Positions 1-8,802 are shown, numbered from the stretch's first letter. The stretch is DNA of 50,857 bases from Corynebacterium sp. HMSC04H06 (GCF_001815935.1 NZ_KV823451.1:1-50857), one strand, 5' to 3'. Program-made: numbers and translations. Notes: a model not told the origin generated them from the letters alone.

Positions 1-24
1 CGTTAACCTCTCGGCTACCTCGCG
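1..24 (-). tRNA. 5' end of a tRNA gene, cut by the window edge (Ser-like D arm)
   Basis: Read on the minus strand, the first bases form a 7-base acceptor strand (CGCGAGG), then TA at positions 8-9, then a D arm beginning GCCGAGAGGTTAACG. A D arm of this type (GCCGAG-GG-TAA) is common in serine tRNAs. The anticodon is outside the window, so the identity is a guess. Confidence 0.4.
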
Positions 25-79
25 GCGACTCGAATTAATATAGCGCGTTCTTCGTCCAGACACCAAATCGCCTTCTGTC

Positions 80-643
80 TTATTGTTTATTCGCAGGTAG
101 GCGCACTGTTTTCACTATCGCGCTGAGCGCGACCAGCTCGACCACGGTCTGCATGATGATGGAGACCGGGACGAATGAAAATCCTTCCGGGAGGGCCAAA
201 GCGAAGGACATAATCACCAGTGGGTTGCGGGTCATCGCCGTCAACATCAGCGCAATGGGGTCCCGCCTCGGGAAGTTGAGACGCCTTCTCAACGCCAGGG
301 TTAGCGTTACCGCGCAGAAGATGAACAACACGTAACAAGCAAGTGCCGGCATTAGCCGCGGCAGGTTCTCCCCCAGTCCCGGCGAATGCACCGTCGCGAT
401 GACGAACTGGGTCAGGCACATGACCGGGGCCCTCCAGGCATCGGTGTCTTTACCTATTTTGTCCTTGGCGCGCGCGTGTTGCACTACCCAGGCCAGGCCG
501 AAGGGGATGACGATGAGACCGATGAACGCCTGCAGCATGGGAGCGACTGGGAAGTACACACCCCCTCCCCCGCCGGCCGCGGCGCCGCCGGTAGTGCTTC
601 GGCAGTGCTTCCGGTCAGTAGTCAGGCCAGCAGTTTTGGGCAC
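80..643 (-). pseudogene. N-terminally truncated ArsB/ACR3-like (arsenite efflux, BASS superfamily) transporter
   Basis: The 187-residue reading frame has four to five hydrophobic segments and resembles the second half of actinobacterial arsenic-resistance proteins of the bile-acid:sodium symporter superfamily. Recognisable pieces are the segment after PVAPMLQAF and the block TRNPLVIMSFALALP followed by a conserved-looking QTVVEL. Family members are normally about 320-380 residues with ten membrane spans, so roughly the first half is missing. The first 30 residues are a glycine/alanine-rich run encoded by C/G tracts and do not look like a transporter N terminus. It lies downstream of the siderophore operon with no clear ribosome binding site. 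Most likely a remnant; a short functional protein cannot be excluded. Confidence 0.55.
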
Positions 644-686
644 TGAATTTTCAGTTGTGGGCGCTGCATGTGCGGCCCGTTTTTGG

Positions 687-1442
687 CTAGTAGTAGCAGG
701 CCAGCAACCCGTCGGGGCCGTCGATAACCTGGATCGGGGTGTTGAAGATCGGCGTGAGGATCTCGTCCTTCATGATCTCCTCCGGGCTGCCGAAGGCGAC
801 GACCTCGCCGTCCTTGACCGCGCAGATCGAGTCCGAGTACTTGGCCGCGAAGTTAATGTCGTGGATGACCAGCACGATCGTGCGGCCGAATTCCCGGGCG
901 GCCTGCTTTAAGTGGCGCATCATCTCCACGGAGTGGGAAATGTCCAGGTTGTTGAGCGGCTCGTCCAGCAGGACGTAGTCGGTTTCCTGACACAGGACCA
1001 TGGCCACGTACGCGCGCTGCCGCTGGCCGCCGGAGAGCTCGTCCAGGTAGCGGCCCTCGAATTCCCGCAGGTGCAGGAAATCGATGTACTTAGAGATGAT
1101 CTCCTCGTCTTCTTCGGTCAGGCGCCCCTGGGAGTACGGGAAGCGGCCGAAGCCCACCAGCTGCCTAACCGTCAGCTTCGTGATGAAGTGGTTTTCCTGC
1201 CGCAGGATGGAGACAATACGGGCCAGATCCTTCGACTTAGTCTTCCCGATGTCGTAGCCGGCAATCTCGATTGTTCCCTCGTCCATGTTCAGCAGACGGC
1301 CGATCATCGTCAGCAGGGTGGACTTGCCGGCGCCGTTCGGCCCGACCAGGGAAGTGATGCCGCCCGAGGGGATCTCCAGGTCGACGGGACCGATGTTGGT
1401 CTCGCCGCTGTAGCTCTTCGCGACGTGCTTTAGAGAAATCAC
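687..1442 (-). CDS. Siderophore ABC importer, ATP-binding protein (YclP/CeuD-like)
   Basis: Cytoplasmic ATPase that powers ferric-siderophore import through the two permeases encoded just upstream. The 251-residue protein has Walker A GPNGAGKST (about residue 35), the signature LSGGQRQR (about 137), Walker B YVLLDEP and the H-loop VIHD. Its sequence, including TNIGPV near the N terminus and GRFPYSQGRLT, follows the petrobactin-type ATPase YclP closely, more than FepC or FhuC. Translation starts at GTG, which overlaps the stop of the preceding permease (GTGA), so the two are coupled. It is the last gene of the operon. Assignment to iron-chelate uptake is firm; the actual siderophore is inferred. 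Confidence 0.9.
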   Translation of the reverse strand: MISLKHVAKSYSGETNIGPVDLEIPSGGITSLVGPNGAGKSTLLTMIGRLLNMDEGTIEIAGYDIGKTKSKDLARIVSILRQENHFITKLTVRQLVGFGRFPYSQGRLTEEDEEIISKYIDFLHLREFEGRYLDELSGGQRQRAYVAMVLCQETDYVLLDEPLNNLDISHSVEMMRHLKQAAREFGRTIVLVIHDINFAAKYSDSICAVKDGEVVAFGSPEEIMKDEILTPIFNTPIQVIDGPDGLLACYY

Positions 1443-2491
1443 AGGCGACCCTTTCTCAAGATGACGAAGAGGAAGACGGTACCGCCGACCAGCTCAATGA
1501 TGATGGAGACCACGCCCTGGGCGTAGAAGACGTGCTGCATGATGAAATACGCCCCGGTGAGCACAGCAAAGGCGGTGGTCACGGCCATCGGGAACAAGAA
1601 GCGGTGGTCGTAGGTCTCGGCAAACTGGTATGCCAGCGTAGCGACCAGGAAGCCCAGGAAGGTCATCGGGCCCACCAGGGCGGTGGTCACGGCCATGAGG
1701 ATGGAGACCATAATCAGCGTGAAGATGGCGTTCGTCCGGTGGTTCACGCCCAGGTTGGTCGCCGCGTCGCGGCCGAGTGCGAGCACGTTGAGCCGGCGCG
1801 AGTTGAGATACAGCGCGGCCGCGGCCAGCAGCATCAGCGGGATGGCCACCGGGTAATAGTCCGAGTCGGCGTTGTTGACGGAGCCGAACAGGCGGGCCGT
1901 GAGCACGTCGAACTCGGAGGGGGTCAGCATGCGCTGCATGAACGTCGACAGCGAGCCCAGCCCGCCGCCGATGACCACGCCGACCAGCAACATCGCGTGC
2001 ATGTTGTTGGAGCGGTTGGTCAGCAGCCAGGAGTAGAGCACCAGCGACAGCAGAACCATGAGCGCGACCTGGACCAAGAACGTGGTGATGTTGCGGGCGT
2101 TGGTGAGCCCGGCCGCGCCGAGGAAGAAGATGGTCGCGGTGTTAATGGCCACGTAGAGGGCCTCGAAACCCATGATCGACGGGGTGAGGATGCGGTTGTT
2201 GGTCACGGTGTGGAAGGCCACCGTCGCGGTCGCCTGGCAGATGGCCACCACGGCCATGGCGATGATGGCATCGGCGCGTCGCTCGGCGATGAGCCAGAAG
2301 CCGCGCGTGCCGAAGTCCATCGGGTTGTCCCACGCCAGCAGCCCGGCGGCGAAGACCCCGCCGGCGGCCAGCAGCAGGAGCAGGATGACCCAGTACTTGC
2401 GCTGCGCGGCGGCGGACTGGAAGGCTCCGACGTCGCGGGCGGTGGCAGTAGCCGGGGCGGAAGCAGCAGTAGAAACAGTCTTATTTACCAC
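1439..2491 (-). CDS. Siderophore ABC importer, permease 2 (FecCD family, YclO/CeuC-like)
   Basis: Integral membrane subunit of the iron-chelate importer. The 350-residue protein has about nine to ten hydrophobic segments, with the FecCD-type block LGRDAATNLGVNHR that contacts the ATPase and GPMTFLGFLVATLA near the C terminus. The first 35 residues are a hydrophilic, alanine/threonine-rich cytoplasmic tail. The GTG start overlaps the end of permease 1 by 11 bases, and the stop overlaps the ATPase start, so the three are one translationally coupled unit. It pairs with permease 1 as a heterodimer, as in YclN/YclO. Confidence 0.88.
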   Translation of the reverse strand: MVNKTVSTAASAPATATARDVGAFQSAAAQRKYWVILLLLLAAGGVFAAGLLAWDNPMDFGTRGFWLIAERRADAIIAMAVVAICQATATVAFHTVTNNRILTPSIMGFEALYVAINTATIFFLGAAGLTNARNITTFLVQVALMVLLSLVLYSWLLTNRSNNMHAMLLVGVVIGGGLGSLSTFMQRMLTPSEFDVLTARLFGSVNNADSDYYPVAIPLMLLAAAALYLNSRRLNVLALGRDAATNLGVNHRTNAIFTLIMVSILMAVTTALVGPMTFLGFLVATLAYQFAETYDHRFLFPMAVTTAFAVLTGAYFIMQHVFYAQGVVSIIIELVGGTVFLFVILRKGRL

Positions 2492-3458
2492 GGGTCGACC
2501 TCACAATCAGGACCACGAAAACGATCGCGCCGATGATCCCCAGGATGACGGACACTGGCATCTCGAACGGGGAAATGATGGTGCGGCCCACTAGGTCGCA
2601 GACGGTGACCGTCGCGATCCCCAGCAGACAGACCCACGGCAGGTTGGAGCGCAGGTCATCGCCGCGGAACAGGCTCACGATATTCGGAACGATAAGCCCC
2701 AAAAACGGCAGGGCACCCACCACCACGGTCACCACGCCGGTGGCCACGGCGATGAGCCCGGTGCCAATGAGGATCATGCGGTTGTAATTCAGGCCGACGT
2801 TGGTGGCGATCTCCTCGCCCAACCCGGCCACGGTCAGCTTGTCCGCGAAGAAAAAGACCGCGACGAGCACGATGAGTACTAGCCACAGGACCTCGTACTG
2901 CCCCTCGTAGACCGAGGTGAACGAGCCCATGAACCAGATGCCCAGCTGCTGCAGGGAGTCCGTGGTCAGCGCGATGAAGGTAGAAACGGCGCTGACGACC
3001 GCGCCCAGCATGATGCCGATAATCGGCACGATCAGGGAGGACCGCAGGGTCACCCGCCGCAGGAACGCGAAGAAGACCATGGTCCCCGCGAAGGAGAAGA
3101 CCACGGCGATCACCATCTTCTGCAGCACGGTGGACGTAGGAAACAACACCATGGTGGTCAGCAGGCCGAGCCCGGCCCACTCGGTGGTGCCGGTGGTGGT
3201 TGGTTCCACGAAGCGGTTCTGGGTCAGCAGCTGCATGACCAGCCCGCTCATGGCCATGGCGGCGCCGGCCAGCATCAGCGCGATGGTGCGCGGGATGCGG
3301 GTGGTGTTGAACATCTCCCCGCCGTCCTCGTGGCCCAGGATGTCGTATTCACCCACCGCCAGCGAGAGGGCCAGGAGCAGGACGATGCCGCCTATGCCGA
3401 GCAGAAGCTTCCAGTCGAAGAGCTTCGATCGGGAGCGCCTGGGTGTTGTTTGTCGCAT
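2481..3458 (-). CDS. Siderophore ABC importer, permease 1 (FecCD family, YclN/CeuB-like)
   Basis: Membrane subunit of the ferric-siderophore importer, 325 residues with about nine hydrophobic segments. The FecCD coupling motif appears as GLGEEIATNVGLNYNR (about residue 215), followed by VVGALPFLGLIVPNIVSLFRGDD, a block typical of this family. The N terminus is short and basic (RRSRSK) before the first span, in line with the positive-inside rule. The gene begins about 100 bases after the lipoprotein gene, across a strong hairpin, so it is probably transcribed by read-through at a lower level than the lipoprotein. Confidence 0.88.
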   Translation of the reverse strand: MRQTTPRRSRSKLFDWKLLLGIGGIVLLLALSLAVGEYDILGHEDGGEMFNTTRIPRTIALMLAGAAMAMSGLVMQLLTQNRFVEPTTTGTTEWAGLGLLTTMVLFPTSTVLQKMVIAVVFSFAGTMVFFAFLRRVTLRSSLIVPIIGIMLGAVVSAVSTFIALTTDSLQQLGIWFMGSFTSVYEGQYEVLWLVLIVLVAVFFFADKLTVAGLGEEIATNVGLNYNRMILIGTGLIAVATGVVTVVVGALPFLGLIVPNIVSLFRGDDLRSNLPWVCLLGIATVTVCDLVGRTIISPFEMPVSVILGIIGAIVFVVLIVRSTRGK

Positions 3459-3488
3459 AAGGTCCGATTCTTGGTAGATAGCCGAAAG

Positions 3489-3533
3489 CCGGATAGGCCC
3501 CGCGCGGGTTAAATGCGCGCAGGAGCTATCCGG
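3489..3533 (-). terminator. Intercistronic hairpin between lipoprotein and permease genes
   Basis: An 8-bp perfect arm, CCGGATAG at 3489-3496 and CTATCCGG at 3526-3533, encloses a second stem (CGCGC / GCGCG). There is no long T run after it on the minus strand, so it more likely attenuates transcription or protects the upstream mRNA end than ends transcription fully. Confidence 0.55.
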
Positions 3534-3561
3534 TTACTTGCGGAAGGTGCTGTATAAAGTA

Positions 3562-4605
3562 CTAGGCATTCTCGAAAGCATCAGCCATTTCGTTCAGGAT
3601 CTTCGTGTAGGTAATGATGGACTCGTTAGTGTAAGTGTCCTTCGGCGCGACGTAAACATTGCCGTCCTTGACCGCCTGCACATTCTTCAGAGCCGCGCTG
3701 TTTTCCACCAGGTCCTTGCCCGGGGTGTAGTCCGGCTCGTCGGAGCTGACCGCGCCGTCGCGGTCCAGGACCAGGATCCAGTCCGGGTTGGATTCCGCGA
3801 TGGCCTCGACGGAGATGTCGTCGCCCTCGTGGTTGCTGCTGCCGTCTTCGACGGTCAGGGCCGGCTCCATGCCCAGCAGGTCGAAGATGGGGCCCAGGGT
3901 GCGGCCGACGTGCGGAGCGATGTAGCCGATCTCGCCGCCGGAGGTGTTAACAGCCATGACGGTCTTTTCCGGATCGTAGGCCTTCTTGGCGCGCTCAATG
4001 GCGGCGTCTAGATCCTCGATCAGCTTCTGGGCGTCTTCCTCGTGCTCGAAGACCTCGCCCAGGGCGGTGGTGTGGCGCTTGAGCTCTTCGAAGAAGTCCT
4101 TGTCCTCGCGCGGTTCGAAGTCCACGACCGGGTTATCTTCCACCAGCTTTTCGATGTCGGCCTGGTGCTGGGAGAAGCGCTGGCCGTTCCAGACCAGGTC
4201 CGGCTCGGCGGCGACCAGGGCCTCCAGATCCGGCTCGCGGTGGCTGCCTAGATCCGCGGCGACGGTGTCTTTGTTGTAGGTGTCAGCCAGGGACTCCGGG
4301 ATGAGGTTCAGCGGCGCTGCGGACAGCTCCACGCCCCAGTCGGCCAGCACGGCGAAGGCGCGGTTGTCGGTGACCGCCGGCTTCTCCACCGGCAGGGTGA
4401 TTGTCTGCTCGCCGTTGTTGTCTTCCAGCTTCAGCTCGCCGGACTCCTTCGCAGCGTTGTCTGCGGCGGTGTTCTCAGCGGAGTTGGAGGAGCTGTCGGC
4501 GGAATTGGAGGAATCCTCCGCCGAAGAGCAGGAGGTCAGCAGCAGCGAGGCGGCGGCTACCGAGGCAACCAGAGTACGACGAATCTTCATGGGCTTGTCA
4601 ATCAT
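3562..4605 (-). CDS. Siderophore-binding lipoprotein (YclQ/CeuE-like, cluster A-III)
   Basis: Extracellular lipid-anchored receptor that captures the ferric siderophore and hands it to the permeases. The 347-residue protein has a lipoprotein signal: basic MKIRR, a hydrophobic stretch and the lipobox LLTSC. A serine/asparagine/glutamate-rich linker of about 30 residues follows. The mature part carries the class III binding-protein pattern, with NRAFAVLADWGVEL near the start of the fold and LDAAIERAKKAYDP at the long helix. Two starts are possible, ATG at 4605 or at 4590 (MKIRR); the second gives a more standard signal peptide. It is the first gene of the operon, directly behind a DtxR-like box, so iron repression is likely. 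Confidence 0.88.
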   Translation of the reverse strand: MIDKPMKIRRTLVASVAAASLLLTSCSSAEDSSNSADSSSNSAENTAADNAAKESGELKLEDNNGEQTITLPVEKPAVTDNRAFAVLADWGVELSAAPLNLIPESLADTYNKDTVAADLGSHREPDLEALVAAEPDLVWNGQRFSQHQADIEKLVEDNPVVDFEPREDKDFFEELKRHTTALGEVFEHEEDAQKLIEDLDAAIERAKKAYDPEKTVMAVNTSGGEIGYIAPHVGRTLGPIFDLLGMEPALTVEDGSSNHEGDDISVEAIAESNPDWILVLDRDGAVSSDEPDYTPGKDLVENSAALKNVQAVKDGNVYVAPKDTYTNESIITYTKILNEMADAFENA

Positions 4606-4645
4606 CCTTTTTCGAAACGAATCCCTTGCGGAATTCCGGAACTAT

Positions 4646-4664
4646 CTTTCCTAGGACAACCTAA
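4646..4664 (-). promoter_or_regulatory. DtxR-like iron box upstream of the siderophore operon
   Basis: On the minus strand the 19-mer begins TTAGGTT and matches about 12 of 19 positions of the DtxR consensus (TTAGGTTAG-S-CTAACCTAA); the left half is perfect for 7 bases. A further inverted repeat lies just upstream at 4676-4694 (CTAACCT / AGGTTTAG), and more TTAGG/CCTAA half-sites surround it. The position, 40-60 bases before the lipoprotein start, suits an iron-responsive operator. The match is moderate. Confidence 0.5.
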
Positions 4665-4836
4665 CTGAAGAGACCCTAACCTGACAAGGTTTAGGCACAG
4701 CTAAGTTTTAGAGAACCCTGTCACCTGCGATTTGCCTGAAATTTTCATAACTAGATCCCCTACCCCCAGGACGCACCCCCCACTTCGGGCCCGGCCCAGG
4801 CGCGGAGGACTGTCTCGTCCTTGCCACAGCTCCCCA

Positions 4837-6252
4837 CTATTGGGAGTTTTCCGAGCGCAGCAGCCCCTCCACCGAGACCTTACCGAGCTCCGCGAACTCC
4901 GCGTGGGCGGCGGCCCGCAGCTGGGGATCCGCGGCGTAGTCGAAGGCGACTTGGGCCAGGCCCAACGCAGAGTCGAGGGCGGCGCGCTCCGCGGCTTCCG
5001 CGGCCGACCAGTGGGCGAAGGCCTCGGTGTGCAGGGCCACTTCCCGCGGGCTGACCTGCACCATGGGGTGAATGCCCGGCACCAGGTGGGAGACGTTGCC
5101 AAAATCCGTGGAGGCCGCCAGGGTATCCGGGATAATCCCGGCGGGCAGCGGGGCGCGACCGCGGCGGCGCTGGGTGGCGGACCACCGGGAGGCCAGCGCG
5201 GAGTTGTTGCGCACCGGCAGCGACATCGGGCGCGGGTCCCAGGCGATCTCCACGCCCACTCCCGCCATCAGAGCCGCGCCCCGGGCGATGTCGTCGACCC
5301 GGCGGGAGAGCTCCAGCAGGGTCCCGGTCCGCAGGGAGCGCGCATAAACCTCGACCACTGCCCTATCCGGGACCACGCTGGGCCGGGTGCCGCCCTCGAC
5401 GATGACGGCGTGCAGGCGGTCGCTCGGCGGCATTTGCTGCCGGTGCAGGCCCAGACCCTGGTACATCAGGGAGGCGGCATCGAGGGCGTTTTTGCCCATA
5501 AACGGCTGCGAGCTCGCATGCGCGGCCGTACCGTGGAAGGTCACGGTGGCCGAGCGCCGCCCGACCCAGACGTGTTCGGAAATGTCGTAGCCGAAGCCGT
5601 GGATCATCAGCGCGGCGTCCACCCCGGCCAGGCTCCCGCCCCGGATCATGTACTCCTTGCCGGTGTGCCCCTCCTCCGCCGGGGTGCCCTGCAGCTCGAT
5701 GCACACGGGCCCGGCGGCATCGATAGCCCGCGCGGCCGCCAGGAAAGCGCCCACCCCGGCGGCGGCGATGACGTTATGCCCGCAGGCGTGCCCGATACCC
5801 GGCAGCGCGTCGTATTCGGCCATGATGACCACCCGCGGGTGACGGCCAGGCTCGTAGCCGGGCGAGCTGATGCTCGTCGAAAAGGCCGTCTCGACTCCGT
5901 AGGCCCCGCGCACCACGTCGTGCCCGTGCCTTTCCAAGAGATCGCAGAGCACCTGTTGGCTGCGGTATTCCTCGAAGGCGGTCTCCGGGTGCGCGTGCAG
6001 GTCGTGGACGATGTGGCGGATATCTGCCGCCAGTCCGGATTCTTCCACCTCGCAGCGCAGGCGCTCCCAGTGCTCGGGCACCGCGGCTTCTGCGGCCTGC
6101 CCGGAGCCTTCCTGCCGCTTCTGGGCGCGCTCGACCGCCGCGTCTACCTCGGCAGAGGTGGCGTCCAAGTAGCTTGTCGATGCCGCCTCTGGGGTCACGC
6201 CCGGGCGCTGCGGAGGGCAGGAATCATGGCAATTATCTGGGCGAGCTGTCAT
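4837..6252 (-). CDS. M20 family amidohydrolase (AbgB-like)
   Basis: Metal-dependent hydrolase of N-acyl or amide bonds, cytoplasmic, 471 residues. The M20D pattern is visible: DLHAHPETAFEE (about 85), a metal-ligand region MAEYDALPGIGHACGHN, the glutamate pair in GTPAEEGHTGK, the dimerisation-domain motif FHGTAAHASSQP, and a C-terminal TDFGNVSHLVPGIHP with a late metal ligand. The AEYDALPGIGHACGHN block resembles the p-aminobenzoyl-glutamate hydrolase subunit AbgB. About 75 residues of hydrophilic N terminus precede the catalytic domain. Its ATG shares a base with the stop of the AbgT transporter gene (TAATG), so import and hydrolysis are coupled. The substrate is unproven; p-aminobenzoyl-glutamate or another acyl-amino acid or dipeptide is plausible. 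Confidence 0.85.
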   Translation of the reverse strand: MTARPDNCHDSCPPQRPGVTPEAASTSYLDATSAEVDAAVERAQKRQEGSGQAAEAAVPEHWERLRCEVEESGLAADIRHIVHDLHAHPETAFEEYRSQQVLCDLLERHGHDVVRGAYGVETAFSTSISSPGYEPGRHPRVVIMAEYDALPGIGHACGHNVIAAAGVGAFLAAARAIDAAGPVCIELQGTPAEEGHTGKEYMIRGGSLAGVDAALMIHGFGYDISEHVWVGRRSATVTFHGTAAHASSQPFMGKNALDAASLMYQGLGLHRQQMPPSDRLHAVIVEGGTRPSVVPDRAVVEVYARSLRTGTLLELSRRVDDIARGAALMAGVGVEIAWDPRPMSLPVRNNSALASRWSATQRRRGRAPLPAGIIPDTLAASTDFGNVSHLVPGIHPMVQVSPREVALHTEAFAHWSAAEAAERAALDSALGLAQVAFDYAADPQLRAAAHAEFAELGKVSVEGLLRSENSQ

Positions 6253-7967
6253 TAGGGCTCAATCATAATGCTGTCGCCCGGCCCCAGCGGGATATCGGCG
6301 AAGAACCACACCCCCAGCAGGATGGCCCAGACGAGGAAGAAGGGGATGACGAACGGGATAAGACGCGACATCAGCGTGCCCAGGCCCGCCCGGGGCTCGT
6401 AGCGCTGCAGCAGGCCTAGCATGACGATCATGTAGGGGTTGAGCGGGGTGATGATCTGGGTAGCGGAGTCTCCCACACGGAAGGCGGCCTGCACGAACGC
6501 CGGCTCGTAGCCCAGCAGCGCGAACATGGGCACGAAGACCGCGGCCATCAGCGTCCACATGGACGAGCCCGAGATGATCAACAGGTTCAGAACGGAGGCC
6601 AGCACGATGAAGGCCAGGATGGCCGGGAAGCCGGTCAACCCGATGGATTCCAGGAAGGCCGCACCCTTGACCGCGGTAAAGGTGCCGATCCCGGTCCAGG
6701 CGAACAGGGCGACGAACTGGCCCAGGATGAAGGCCAGGACCAAAAAGCTCAGCATGTCCTTGAGCGCACCCATCATCATGGTGACCACGTCGGCCATGCC
6801 CTTGATGGTGCCGACCACCGCGCCGTAGGTAATGCCAAAGACCCAAAAGTAGGCGCAGATGATGAAGACAATGGAATCCAGCAGCGGGGACTCCGGCAGG
6901 AAGCCGCCCTCCCCGTTGCGCCACGGCGAGCCCGGGATGAGCACCACGGCCAGGATGACCGCGGTCAGCACCAGCCCGGCCAGCAGGGACATCCACAGCG
7001 CCTTGCGCTCCTTCGGCTCCAGAGCGGCGCTCAGGGCGTTGCCCTCGGCGTCGCGGTCGCCGCGCTCCGCGGCATCCGCAGCATCCACCGACTCATCCTG
7101 CGGCACGTCCTGGGCCCGCAGGCGCGGCTCCAGGATCCGGTCGATGATGTAGCCGGCCACCAAGCCCAGCACCACGGAGGAGGCCACGTTGAAGAAGTAG
7201 TTCGACAGCGGCGTCACGGTGGAATAGCCCGCCCCGGGCAGGGTGTCCATGACCGCGTTGGTAATACCGGCGAACAGCGCGTCCAGGCTGGTGGGCACCA
7301 ACGCCGTGGAATAGCCCGCGCCCACCGCGGCGAAACCGCCGATGAGGCCGGCGACCGGGTGGCGCCCGGCCGCCTTGAAGACCATGGCGGCCAGCGGCGG
7401 GACCACCACGAACGCGGAGTCGCCCATGACCGAGGCGGTCACGCCGATGACACCGACCGCGTACGGAAGCACGGCCGGCCGCGCCGAACCGAACAGCTGG
7501 CGGATAAGCGCCGACAGCATGCCGGAGCGCTCCGCCACACCCACGGCCAGCAGAATGGGCAGCACCGTCAGCAGCGGCGGGAAGCCGATGTAGTTCTCCG
7601 CCATCGTGGTAGTCAGCCACGCCAGCCCCTCACCCGTAAACAAGCCGTTGACCTCGGAGACCTCATCCGATCCCGGCACCTGGACCGCGATACCCATCCA
7701 GGCCATCACAGTGGAAGCCACCCCGGTAATCAGAAACAGGATGACGAAGATGGTAAACGGCTCGGGCAGCTTGTTGCCCACGTACTCCACACCGGACAAG
7801 AACCTATCCAGCACACTCCGCTTACTCGCCGCGGTCTCAGACCTGCCGGATTCCTCGGCCGTACCATTAGCAGCACTTGCCCCACCGCCACCGACGTCGC
7901 TACCGACGTCGTCAGCAACAGCCTTAGCGCGCAGGCCTTCATCGTCGTTAGAAATGGGGGTACTCAT
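6252..7967 (-). CDS. AbgT family transporter
   Basis: Inner-membrane transporter of the AbgT family, 571 residues if the ATG at 7967 is used (GTG at 7976 adds three residues). About 60 hydrophilic residues precede the family opening (VEYVGNKLPEPFTIFVILFL). Later landmarks are GVGVAERSGMLSALIR, GVTASVMGDSAFVVVPPLAA and, near the C terminus, FRVGDSATQIITPLNPY, which matches the second helical hairpin. A charged cytoplasmic loop of about 40 residues lies in the middle. Members import p-aminobenzoyl-glutamate or export sulfonamides; coupling to an M20 hydrolase favours import here. Two palindromes lie upstream. Confidence 0.88.
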   Translation of the reverse strand: MSTPISNDDEGLRAKAVADDVGSDVGGGGASAANGTAEESGRSETAASKRSVLDRFLSGVEYVGNKLPEPFTIFVILFLITGVASTVMAWMGIAVQVPGSDEVSEVNGLFTGEGLAWLTTTMAENYIGFPPLLTVLPILLAVGVAERSGMLSALIRQLFGSARPAVLPYAVGVIGVTASVMGDSAFVVVPPLAAMVFKAAGRHPVAGLIGGFAAVGAGYSTALVPTSLDALFAGITNAVMDTLPGAGYSTVTPLSNYFFNVASSVVLGLVAGYIIDRILEPRLRAQDVPQDESVDAADAAERGDRDAEGNALSAALEPKERKALWMSLLAGLVLTAVILAVVLIPGSPWRNGEGGFLPESPLLDSIVFIICAYFWVFGITYGAVVGTIKGMADVVTMMMGALKDMLSFLVLAFILGQFVALFAWTGIGTFTAVKGAAFLESIGLTGFPAILAFIVLASVLNLLIISGSSMWTLMAAVFVPMFALLGYEPAFVQAAFRVGDSATQIITPLNPYMIVMLGLLQRYEPRAGLGTLMSRLIPFVIPFFLVWAILLGVWFFADIPLGPGDSIMIEP

Positions 7968-8042
7968 CGCGTCCACTCCTGCCTGTCTCGGCCCGTCACC
8001 TTGCCGTCACGGGATGTATGCAGACAGCATAATGTAACTCAC

Positions 8043-8080
8043 AACACATACCCATGTGTTACAGGTTACAACTTTGTAAC
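8043..8080. promoter_or_regulatory. Twin palindromic operator candidates upstream of abgT
   Basis: Two perfect 7-bp inverted repeats lie 5 bases apart: AACACAT-ACCC-ATGTGTT at 8043-8060 and GTTACAA-CT-TTGTAAC at 8065-8080. They sit about 75-115 bases before the transporter start, a usual place for a repressor or activator. The cognate regulator is not in the window. Confidence 0.5.
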
Positions 8081-8208
8081 GGCGCCACGAACCCATAAAC
8101 TCCCCCACAGCCGGACACTCCCACACCCACAACCGGACACCCTTGCATCCGATACTGGACGTTTCCTGTCATCTCTACCCCCAACAATCGGGCAAGCGGC
8201 CACGGGGT

Positions 8209-8295
8209 CTCCACCTGGCTATGTCCCCGGATGCAATCTATAACCAGCTGGTTTCCGACTACGGCGAGAAGTTCACTTCGGAAGAAGGCTTAGTA
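8209..8295 (+). pseudogene. Fragment resembling an Ltp-domain lipoprotein repeat
   Basis: One frame reads MSPDAIYNQLVSDYGEKF followed by TSEEG. This resembles the start of the Ltp repeat found in corynebacterial surface lipoproteins and phage superinfection-exclusion proteins (consensus roughly IYDQLTSEYGEKFT-EEAQYAVDNL). The match stops after about 24 residues and the reading frame then runs through the ssrA terminator. No start region or signal peptide is visible. The rest of 8,100-8,370 shows nothing I can assign beyond a repeated CCGGACAC word. Confidence 0.4.
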
Positions 8296-8371
8296 GGCCG
8301 CCGGCAGCCTGAACTAATTCCCGGGTATCCCCGCCGCCGCGCGCAATGCCTCGCGACGGGTTCAACAAAGA

Positions 8372-8418
8372 AAAGCGGGCGCCCTACCTCCTTATCGAAG
8401 AGTGTGGGCGCCCGCTTT
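8372..8418 (-). terminator. Rho-independent terminator of ssrA
   Basis: A 13-bp perfect stem (AAAGCGGGCGCCC at 8372-8384 and GGGCGCCCGCTTT at 8406-8418) has a 21-base loop and is followed on the minus strand by TTCTTTG. It starts 6 bases beyond the CCA-like end of tmRNA. Confidence 0.85.
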
Positions 8419-8423
8419 AGTAG

Positions 8424-8798
8424 TGGAGCTGCCGGGAATTGAACCCGGGTCCTTCGTCATCTTGCCAGGGCTTCTCCGTGCGCAGTTCGCGCGGAATCTC
8501 TGCTCGGCCCTCCGGATCGGACGAACGCGTCCGGATGATGGGCCCAGTCTCCAGTAGTGGTCCCATCCGGCCCTGAAGACGCAACCGGATGGCAAGTTCC
8601 TTAGTCGATGCCAGTTACTAGGTCAGGAACAAAACCTAGGCTGACAGACACGCATTGCTAATTAGGCAGCAAGTGCGTAGTCACGCTGAGAGTTCTTCTC
8701 TGCGTTTATTGAGTGCTACGACGCTTAACGGTGGTCTCTAGCCTGCACCGGCACGCTTCCCCTGGCTCAATGTACGAAGTCGAAACCAAATCAACCCC
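8424..8798 (-). ncRNA. ssrA: Transfer-messenger RNA (tmRNA)
   Basis: tmRNA rescues ribosomes stalled on mRNAs without a stop codon and tags the product for proteolysis. The 3' end shows the tRNA-like T arm (GGTTCAATTCC type) and an acceptor strand CAGCTCC; the 5' end GGGGTTGA pairs with it. The tag reading frame is at 8703-8662 and encodes AEKNSQRDYALAA followed by TAA. The ending YALAA is the standard degradation signal, and the tag is very close to known corynebacterial tags. Length about 375 nt. SmpB, its partner protein, is encoded 480 bases upstream on the same strand, with a DUF488 gene between. Confidence 0.96.
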
Positions 8799-8802
8799 AT
8801 TG

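Noticed and set aside
1532..2536. A 334-codon plus-strand frame in the permease region
   Set aside because: Charged, His/Gln/Gly-rich shadow of two clear membrane-protein genes on the other strand.
4732..6255. A 507-codon plus-strand frame across the M20 hydrolase
   Set aside because: It is the complement of a well-supported gene in high-GC DNA; the product is Gly/Arg/Pro/His rich with no domain.
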